6,407 nt of DNA from contig CAMBAQ010000109.1 of the NCBI GenBank assembly GCA_945863785.1, positions 1 through 6,407 on the forward strand, given 5' to 3'. The notes under the pieces are model-generated. The model was not told where the DNA came from and searched no databases. It was given only the letters and a program-made list of their open reading frames with translations. Below, one piece after another: positions 1 through 5,649 of the stretch. The translations under genes and the position numbers were made by a program. The number at the start of each line of letters is the position of its first letter. Within the stretch, counting starts at the first letter, position 1. Source of the stretch: Chthoniobacter flavus (lineage in GTDB: Bacteria > Verrucomicrobiota > Verrucomicrobiia > Chthoniobacterales > Terrimicrobiaceae).

Positions 1-631
1 TATTCCGACCACTCAAAAATCCCGGCCCCAGTATGGGGTAGACACTTTCCAAAGCATGAATACCATAGGCCTCCCAACTCTTCGGCGTGGTGATACTCAG
101 AAAACGCAAGTCCCCGAGTTCATTTGTGGACCGGTGGTAAGGGTGAAACTCCTTCGCGTAACGCATCGCGCTGGAAGACATGATGGGCTTGCCCTCGGCG
201 ACCCATTTCGCAAAAACCTTGAGATCATCAGCGTTGTTCACAAGCGGCTTGTCGATGAAAACCGGCACCCCTGCCTCGACGAAAGGCCGGGCGCGCTCGA
301 CATGCTCGTCTCCGATATCCGTGGCGATGAGCACAGCATCGACATGGCCAATGACGTCCGTTGGCTTCTGAACCACATGTGGAATGTGAGCGCACTTGGA
401 AACATGTTCAGCGGTAAAATCCCCATTCCCAGTGCAGCAAATATGTGTCACTTTAGCTCCCACCACCCGTAGATTTTCGCTCGGTTCCTTGTTCAGGTAG
501 ACAGGAATTCCCGGGAAGGGACATTCTTTGGTCATCATCTCGCGATCATAGCCATTGAACATGGCGCTCCATGAATACGGATGCCCGTTGCCTACGGTGC
601 AACCTAAAATAGCCAGTCGAAAATCGCTCAT
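1..631 (-). CDS. Gfo/Idh/MocA-family NAD(P)-dependent oxidoreductase, 3' end outside window
   Basis: This minus-strand frame is open for 210 codons from the ATG at 631-629 and runs off the left edge, so only the N-terminal part is visible. Near the N-terminus a beta strand (LAIL, residues 6-9) leads into an unusual glycine loop, GCTVGNGHPYSW (10-21), in place of the plain GxGxxG of the Rossmann fold. Later come a second strand (AVLIATDIGDEH, 99-110) and FIDKPL (125-130), which fits the family's EKP motif with Asp for Glu; Lys128 is the usual catalytic/cofactor lysine. SSSAMRYAKE (152-161) and YGIHALE (189-195), with the family's substrate-site histidine at 192, follow. The family oxidises or reduces sugar and cyclitol hydroxyls with NAD(P). 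No signal peptide is seen, so it is probably cytoplasmic. An upstream ATG at 658-656 is in another frame and soon stops, so 631 is the start. It is divergent from the hydrolase operon and shares its control region. The substrate cannot be deduced. Confidence 0.88.
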   Translation of the reverse strand, partial: MSDFRLAILGCTVGNGHPYSWSAMFNGYDREMMTKECPFPGIPVYLNKEPSENLRVVGAKVTHICCTGNGDFTAEHVSKCAHIPHVVQKPTDVIGHVDAVLIATDIGDEHVERARPFVEAGVPVFIDKPLVNNADDLKVFAKWVAEGKPIMSSSAMRYAKEFHPYHRSTNELGDLRFLSITTPKSWEAYGIHALESVYPILGPGFLSGRN

Positions 632-695
632 AGTTCCAAAATGCGGGGTTTGATAGATACTTTCATCACCCTACCCGCCGACACCGCCAACCGCA

Positions 696-701
696 ATCAT
701 A
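696..701 (-). promoter_or_regulatory. possible -10 element for the divergent dehydrogenase gene
   Basis: Read on the minus strand this hexamer is TATGAT, five of six matches to the sigma70 -10 consensus, about 65 bases upstream of the dehydrogenase start. No good -35 hexamer lies at the right distance. The direct repeat at 709-740 abuts the place where a -35 would be, which would suit an activator-dependent promoter. Such hexamers are common by chance in AT-rich DNA, so this is a weak call. Confidence 0.2.
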
Positions 702-708
702 AAATCGA

Positions 709-740
709 TATTCGCACATTTTCTCATTATTCGCACATTT
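709..740. repeat. 13-bp direct repeat, probable transcription-factor operator
   Basis: TATTCGCACATTT occurs exactly at 709-721 and again at 728-740, with a 6-base spacer and a 19-base centre-to-centre period. Both copies are in the same orientation, on the same face of the helix or nearly so. Tandem direct half-sites of this kind are typical of AraC/XylS-type regulators, whereas LacI- and GntR-type sites are usually palindromic. The pair sits between the two divergent genes, next to the -35 zone of the minus-strand promoter candidate and about 40 bases upstream of the plus-strand -10 candidate, so one bound dimer could control both. The regulator gene is not in this window. Confidence 0.55.
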
Positions 741-754
741 AATTGGTTTTTTTG

Positions 755-785
755 TTGTGGATCAGAAAAAGACTGGTTCGATAAT
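755..785 (+). promoter_or_regulatory. candidate sigma70-like promoter of the hydrolase-glycosidase operon
   Basis: A -10-like GATAAT (780-785, five of six consensus matches) within a run of AT pairs is preceded at 19 bases by a poor -35 hexamer, TTGTGG (755-760). The weak -35 and long spacer would fit a promoter that needs an activator bound at the direct repeat just upstream (709-740). The distance to the first start codon is long. TTGACG at 804-809 is a better -35 match but lacks a convincing -10 behind it. Confidence 0.3.
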
Positions 786-1007
786 AATACCATGGATTTT
801 CTTTTGACGACGGAGAGTCAGCTCCAAAGATGGGCTTTAATAGAAATGACCCCAAAGGTTTTCAACTGGTCAGGAAATATAACCTAATCGCGCTACTTGA
901 AGATGAACGCGGCAGGGCTTTGATTGGAAATTCTTGGCCATGCAGGTATGCTATCAAATTTACAATTCTCCTGACTCGTAGCAACCGCGGGTCCAAGATG
1001 TACAAGC

Positions 1008-2936
1008 ATGAACAATATCACTATCGAAACAAACATCAGGCCCGAGTCGCGCGCTTCGATCTTGAAGGAAGCCTTGCGTCAAGAGGCCCGGTTACTCCAC
1101 CAATCGCATCAACCGCCAGCCACATTGGCGGATTGGTTGGATTTTCGAGAATCGCTGAAATCAAGCATCAAGAAGTCGGCAGGTAGCTTTTCAAGCCCCA
1201 TGGATTTGGATGTGCGCGAGCATGGCACGATCGAGCAGGATGGATACAGCATTCAGAAAGTGACTTACCAAAGCCGCCCCGGCTTGCGTGTGACAGCCCT
1301 CTTGTATCGCCCTCAGGGACCGGGACCATTTCCCGCGATTCTCAACATGCATGGTCATCATCAAGCGGGAAAAGTGGCCCCGCCCATCGCGATGCGCTGC
1401 CAGAGACTCGCCAAAGAAGGCTTCGTCGTCTTGAGCCCCGATGCCATTGGCGCGGGGGAACGATCCACAGAAGCGGGCCAATTTGAGTATCATGGCCACC
1501 ATCAAGGCACATCCCTACTCTCTGTTGGCGAGACACTTCTTGGCGTGCAGCTTTATGACAACATGCGCGGGATTGATTTTTTAGAGTCACTGCCGGAAGT
1601 GGACTGCAAAAAGATCGGCGCCACGGGGGGAAGCGGTGGAGGCAACCAAACCTTGTGGGTTTCCGCGATGGATCCGCGCGTCAAAGCCTCGGTTCCCGTC
1701 GTTTCGATTGGCACATTCGAGTCCTATGTCACGAGTTACAATTGCTGGTGCGAGACACTTCCCTTCGGCCTCACATTCACCGAGACTTGGGGTCTACTGG
1801 GCCTGATCGCTCCGAATCCTTTGCTGATCCTCACAGCAGAGAGAGAAAAAAATGCGGCATTTACCCCGAAGGAAATGCTCCGCTCCTTTCACAGTGCGCA
1901 AAAAATTTATGACCTCTACGGAGCCACTGATAGAATCTCCTATCAGGCGCTCGATCTTCCGCACGGGTATTTTGAGGAATTCCAGACGCACATGCACGGG
2001 TGGTTCAAATACTGGTTGAAAGGGGAGGCGGATTCCTTGCCGCGCATCCTTCCCGAAGTGAATGAATTTCCGGAAAGTGAGTTGATGTGTTTCCCCGGTG
2101 CGTCGCGCCCGCCAGAGGTGCGCTCGCTCTTTGCCTATTCCGCGCTTCGCACCCAGGAGTGTAAAAAGAGCTTCCCGATGGAAAAAAGCATCGATGCCGA
2201 ACAAAAGCGGCAGGAATTCAAAAAACTGATCCGTTTTCCAAGTGGACCGGATGCGTTTCAATCCAGCAGGCCCGTCAAAAGCCTGGAAGGTGGCTACCAA
2301 ATCGAAAAGTTCTCTGTGGAACCGCAGGCGAATATTCTCATTCCCTGCGTACTGATTTATCCGGAAGGAAAAAAGCCGTCTGAGGTGACCATTGCCATTC
2401 ATGGAGGCAACAAATCCATGGCCCTGAATGAGCCATCCGTGCAGAAAATCCTCCATTCAGGCGGAGCGGTTTGTCTCGCCGATTTGCGGCATACCGGCGA
2501 ACTGAAGTGGGATTACGAGGAATTTACAGATGACCTTCACGTGGCACGCGCCGCACTCTGGCTCGGGCACACAGTCATTGGTCAATGGGTCAAAGACGCA
2601 TTTGCCATTGCAGCCACTTTGAAGCAAAGGGATACACTCAAAATTCATTTGCTGGGATTTGAAGAAGCTGCGATTGCCGCACTCGCCGCAGCGGCGCTGC
2701 AGCCACAGTTTTCCAGCGTGAGCGTGGAGCGCATGCTCTCCAGCTATGTGGTCACCAGATCCCCCCTCACCCAGCGTTACAGCATCTACGTGCCAGGCCT
2801 TCTCGTATGGGGCGACATTGATCTGCTGGCAGCCCTGTCTCAATGCGAGGTGCATATCCATTCCCTCGTCGATGCCAATGGCCAATTACAAAATCAAATA
2901 ACCCCCTATCCCATTCAAAAATACAACTTCACATGA
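1008..2936 (+). CDS. two-domain alpha/beta hydrolase, acetylxylan-esterase-like
   Basis: This 642-residue protein resembles the large acetylxylan-esterase-like hydrolases of Planctomycetota and Verrucomicrobiota, which probably remove acyl groups from sugars. The first domain (about 80-345) has the oxyanion-side NMHGHH (113-118), the nucleophile elbow TGGSGGG (206-212) with Ser209, a CWCE motif (246-249), the strand APNPLLILTAERE (268-280) that should end in the catalytic acid, and DLPHGY (316-321) with His319 as likely base. At the acid position only Glu278 and Glu280 are available, not the usual Asp. The second domain (about 440-620) repeats the fold weakly, but its elbow reads GFEEA (550-554), so it is probably non-catalytic. 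No signal peptide is present, so it should act in the cytoplasm. An in-frame stop at 972-974 makes this ATG the first possible start, although no Shine-Dalgarno precedes it. Its stop overlaps the start of the glycosidase gene. Substrate specificity is not known. Confidence 0.82.
   Translation: MNNITIETNIRPESRASILKEALRQEARLLHQSHQPPATLADWLDFRESLKSSIKKSAGSFSSPMDLDVREHGTIEQDGYSIQKVTYQSRPGLRVTALLYRPQGPGPFPAILNMHGHHQAGKVAPPIAMRCQRLAKEGFVVLSPDAIGAGERSTEAGQFEYHGHHQGTSLLSVGETLLGVQLYDNMRGIDFLESLPEVDCKKIGATGGSGGGNQTLWVSAMDPRVKASVPVVSIGTFESYVTSYNCWCETLPFGLTFTETWGLLGLIAPNPLLILTAEREKNAAFTPKEMLRSFHSAQKIYDLYGATDRISYQALDLPHGYFEEFQTHMHGWFKYWLKGEADSLPRILPEVNEFPESELMCFPGASRPPEVRSLFAYSALRTQECKKSFPMEKSIDAEQKRQEFKKLIRFPSGPDAFQSSRPVKSLEGGYQIEKFSVEPQANILIPCVLIYPEGKKPSEVTIAIHGGNKSMALNEPSVQKILHSGGAVCLADLRHTGELKWDYEEFTDDLHVARAALWLGHTVIGQWVKDAFAIAATLKQRDTLKIHLLGFEEAAIAALAAAALQPQFSSVSVERMLSSYVVTRSPLTQRYSIYVPGLLVWGDIDLLAALSQCEVHIHSLVDANGQLQNQITPYPIQKYNFT
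2933..2936 (+). promoter_or_regulatory. ATGA stop/start overlap, translational coupling
   Basis: The start codon of the glycosidase (ATG, 2933-2935) overlaps the stop of the hydrolase (TGA, 2934-2936). No Shine-Dalgarno sequence lies upstream, so translation of the glycosidase probably depends on ribosomes finishing the hydrolase. This overlap decides the start. The same frame stays open back to an ATG at 2843, but that would add 30 residues of unconvincing sequence wholly inside the hydrolase gene. Confidence 0.75.
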
Positions 2937-5641
2937 CCGGCAATATCTCACTTAAGACGACCTGGGGACCATTTTCCCCCAACTACCTCGGCATTTCGCA
3001 TATTCTGAATGAACAAAGTGGGGCGATGGCAGATATGCCAATCTATATTGGACGCAAAAATCCTGCGACCATCATGTTGCCGGATAGTGCGTTCGACTAC
3101 ATCCAAAGCGGCACGGATGGGGATCGCAGGGCTACCGTCAATGCCCTTCCGGAAGATGTGGCAACGGATTACTCCGCCTTTTCACTCAGATATTTCATTG
3201 ATCACCATGGCGACACGGCCGTAGCAAGGTTCACTGTCGAAAGCCCTGAACGCGCTCGCTGTGAGATCACGTTTCAAAATGCCTCGAATGAGGAGCGTGA
3301 GTATTTCTATGGACTCGGCATCACGGTCAATGACGACAGCAAGAAAGTTTTACTGAAGGAATCCTTACGTCCGTGGTGGTTGGCTGCGAAAAACTACCAG
3401 AGCATCCAAGCTTATCAAAAAACCTTTGCACTCGGATGCCGCCAATGTCTCACCAGAATTTATTTATGGGGGATTGAAGATGAGGTTCTCGCCCAAGCCT
3501 TCGGAGGATGGGCCGAGGATTGTGTCACTTACAATTTGCATCTCCCCGACTCATTGCAGAACGGCTTTTTGTATTTTCGATACATTAAATTCGGAGATCT
3601 CAACCCAGCTTGGGAACTGCGCATCAATGGGAAGCCTATCACATTTCACTTTCCTCAGACTTGGGCGATCCCCGGCGGAGGATGGGGAAAAAACCGCGAT
3701 TCCTATGAGTATTGGCGTCTTTTGCGTGTGCCCATCGGATGCCTGCCCGCAGGAGAAAATAAATTGGAACTTCGTTGCCTTGAGGCACCAGGAAATGACA
3801 TGGCCCGCATCTGGTTGGATGGAATGCTCTGCCACGAAGGTCTTCTCCCCGGTGACGCAGGCGAGGTTTCTCCGACCTCACTCGTAGATCAGGAGCTTCG
3901 TGCCAATGCCTTTGTGCAAAAAGCCCCTGATGCTCCAAACTCTTTCGACGTGGCGCTTCCCGATCAAGGCCCTCGGCGTGTCAAGATTTCCATGGAGTCG
4001 GAACCCGCCAGAGTCGAGTGCGGCACTGGGTCGTTCGTTGCTCACTTGCGCGATCGCATGCACTTGCCCCCGGCACGATTGCCGCGCGATACGACAGTTT
4101 GTCCATGGGGAGCCATGGAGAGCGCTGCTGTTACCGTCGCTCCAAACTCAGAGCGAACCATATCCTTCACGATTTCTTGGGATGGCGCCGCAGAGGACGT
4201 GACAAAACGGGAAAGCACCCCTGCCCCAACCCGACTCGAACGTCCTTACGCTGAATTGGCTGCACGCATGGCGGACGTCCTGCTGTTCAATGTCAATTAT
4301 CCCTTGCGCTTATTCGGGAATCCATCCCCCTATTATGTTCCTGCAAAATATTTTCCCATCCCCTATTCGTGGGATGGCGGCTTAGCGGCGGTGGGACTCG
4401 CCGTAATCGATACCGACCTAGCCTTACAACAAGCCACGTACTTCATGGCGGATGAGGAACATGATTTTCCCATGATTTACTGTGGATCGCCTGTTCCCAC
4501 ACCACTTTACGCTTTGTGGGACTGGTATCAGGCCACGCAGGATTTGGATGGCCTCGCCAAAGCTTACCAAGGAGCAAAGAGGATGTATGATTTCTACCTC
4601 GGAAGAACTCCTGGCAGCCTGGTGAATCACAACGGCGAAGGCTTTTTGAGCACTTACGCTTACAACTACAATCTTGGCATCGATGACCACCCGATCCAAC
4701 GCTGGGCCGAAGAGTGTCATTTAACGAGCAAAGGCCTTTACTCCCTAATCCTCATGCCACAGATCCTCCGCCTCGCCGGCATCATGCGGAACATCGCCAT
4801 CCTTCTCGGACACGGCGCGGACGCCGAGCAATTCCGCAAGGACGCCGAATTGCTGGCTGGCAACATCGAAGGCCGCATGTGGGATGAGGAAAGCGGTCTC
4901 TACGGGTGGGCCCGCCGCACCGAACGGGGCGTGGAGCCGGTGATTTTCCAAGGATCTGCCGGGGATCGCTCTGCCTGCGCATTCCTGCCGCTCTTCGCCG
5001 GTTTGAGCGCGCACAAGGATCGCCTCATCACGCAGATGATGGATCCTAAGCGGTTCAACACCCCTTTTGGCATTTCCTCCGTGGACATGCTCGCTCCTTC
5101 CTACAACCCGCAAGGCTATTGGAATGGAGGAATCTGGCCGGTACTCCAATGGTTCCTCTGGAGAGGCCTCCTCGAGGCGGGTGAACCGAAACTTGCCCGG
5201 CAGGTGGCCGAAACCATCCTAAAAACGTGGCAGCATTTCTTAGAAACGGAACATTACCTCGGGGAGCACTTCATGATTGCGCCGGAACAGATGAACGGCG
5301 CGCCCAACTTCGGCGGCCTGAGCGCGGTGCTACTCCCGATGCACGCGGCCTATTTTGCTTCTTATCAAGTGACGGCGCTCTACGACGTCGTCATTCTCAA
5401 AAAATCCGTTAATCGCACGGAGGATGCGATCAGCCTCACGCTGAGCGCCCCGTGCTTCACTTCGAACACGCACGACATCCTGGTAAATATGGGATGCGGG
5501 AAGACCCGCTACGCCGTGACGTTGGACGGCCAACCGCATGGCGAGTTTGTTTCCGACGAAAACGGACACCTGTCACTGAAGCTCCCTCGACCATATGGGC
5601 AGCAAGAAGTGGAGATACAACCTGCCGTGAAAAAAACTTAA
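2933..5641 (+). CDS. large glycoside hydrolase with GH63/GH37-like (alpha/alpha)6-barrel
   Basis: This 902-residue protein is probably an intracellular exo-glycosidase acting on an imported oligosaccharide; no signal peptide is seen. Residues 1-420 look like a beta-sandwich region, with a stretch at about 176-303 resembling a galactose-binding jelly roll (YFRYIKFGDLNPAWELRING at 214-233, later PAGENKLELR at 272-281). Residues 435-825 are rich in helices and form the likely (alpha/alpha)6 barrel: YSWDGGLAA (478-486), NLGIDDHPIQRW (580-591), GYWNGGIWPVLQWFLWRGL (728-746) and GEHFMIAPEQ (777-786) before NFGGLSAVL (792-800). By pattern comparison with GH37 and GH63 enzymes, Asp584 is the candidate general acid and Glu778 the candidate general base. 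Residues 825-902 are a C-terminal beta domain. It is coupled to the hydrolase upstream by ATGA and lies 8 bases before the esterase gene. Family assignment is tentative: an unclassified GH-like family, or a distant rhamnosidase-type enzyme, is also possible. Confidence 0.68.
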   Translation: MTGNISLKTTWGPFSPNYLGISHILNEQSGAMADMPIYIGRKNPATIMLPDSAFDYIQSGTDGDRRATVNALPEDVATDYSAFSLRYFIDHHGDTAVARFTVESPERARCEITFQNASNEEREYFYGLGITVNDDSKKVLLKESLRPWWLAAKNYQSIQAYQKTFALGCRQCLTRIYLWGIEDEVLAQAFGGWAEDCVTYNLHLPDSLQNGFLYFRYIKFGDLNPAWELRINGKPITFHFPQTWAIPGGGWGKNRDSYEYWRLLRVPIGCLPAGENKLELRCLEAPGNDMARIWLDGMLCHEGLLPGDAGEVSPTSLVDQELRANAFVQKAPDAPNSFDVALPDQGPRRVKISMESEPARVECGTGSFVAHLRDRMHLPPARLPRDTTVCPWGAMESAAVTVAPNSERTISFTISWDGAAEDVTKRESTPAPTRLERPYAELAARMADVLLFNVNYPLRLFGNPSPYYVPAKYFPIPYSWDGGLAAVGLAVIDTDLALQQATYFMADEEHDFPMIYCGSPVPTPLYALWDWYQATQDLDGLAKAYQGAKRMYDFYLGRTPGSLVNHNGEGFLSTYAYNYNLGIDDHPIQRWAEECHLTSKGLYSLILMPQILRLAGIMRNIAILLGHGADAEQFRKDAELLAGNIEGRMWDEESGLYGWARRTERGVEPVIFQGSAGDRSACAFLPLFAGLSAHKDRLITQMMDPKRFNTPFGISSVDMLAPSYNPQGYWNGGIWPVLQWFLWRGLLEAGEPKLARQVAETILKTWQHFLETEHYLGEHFMIAPEQMNGAPNFGGLSAVLLPMHAAYFASYQVTALYDVVILKKSVNRTEDAISLTLSAPCFTSNTHDILVNMGCGKTRYAVTLDGQPHGEFVSDENGHLSLKLPRPYGQQEVEIQPAVKKT

Positions 5642-5649
5642 TACACTCC

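Larger units (their letters stand above)
632..1007. other. divergent intergenic control region with probable long leader
   Basis: This 376-base gap separates the minus-strand dehydrogenase from the plus-strand hydrolase operon and must carry the promoters of both. It contains the 13-base direct repeat (709-740), a T-rich tract around 747-753, and AT-rich -10-like hexamers on each strand. The right part (about 790-1007) holds no convincing gene. A 31-codon frame at 792-887 and an open stretch beginning at 830 exist, but neither has a good ribosome binding site or a recognisable protein sequence. If transcription starts just after the candidate -10 at 780-785, the operon mRNA would have an untranslated leader of about 215 bases. 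I saw no strong terminator hairpin or known riboswitch in it by eye. Confidence 0.7.

Noticed and set aside
56..472. 138-codon plus-strand frame at the left edge
   Set aside because: It is antisense to the dehydrogenase frame, which shows clear Rossmann, DKP and GIH motifs; the plus-strand translation has no domain-like pattern.
804..831. TTGACG (804-809) as the -35 of the operon promoter
   Set aside because: The -35 match is good, but 16-18 bases downstream there is only AAAGAT-like sequence, and TTTAAT at 836-841 is too far away.
792..887. 31-codon frame in the leader region, possible leader peptide
   Set aside because: No ribosome binding site, no run of regulatory codons and no recognisable sequence; kept only as a note in the intergenic entry.
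830..1186. Open frame of 118 codons on the plus strand overlapping the hydrolase start
   Set aside because: Its second half is an out-of-frame reading of the hydrolase 5' end, its first half matches no protein I recognise, and the GGAG at 812-815 is too far from the ATG for a good ribosome binding site.
1794..2456. 220-codon minus-strand frame
   Set aside because: Antisense shadow of the hydrolase gene, with no recognisable motifs.
2843..2932. 30-residue N-terminal extension of the glycosidase from an upstream ATG
   Set aside because: It lies wholly within the hydrolase gene, has no signal-like character, and the ATGA overlap at 2933 is a more natural start.
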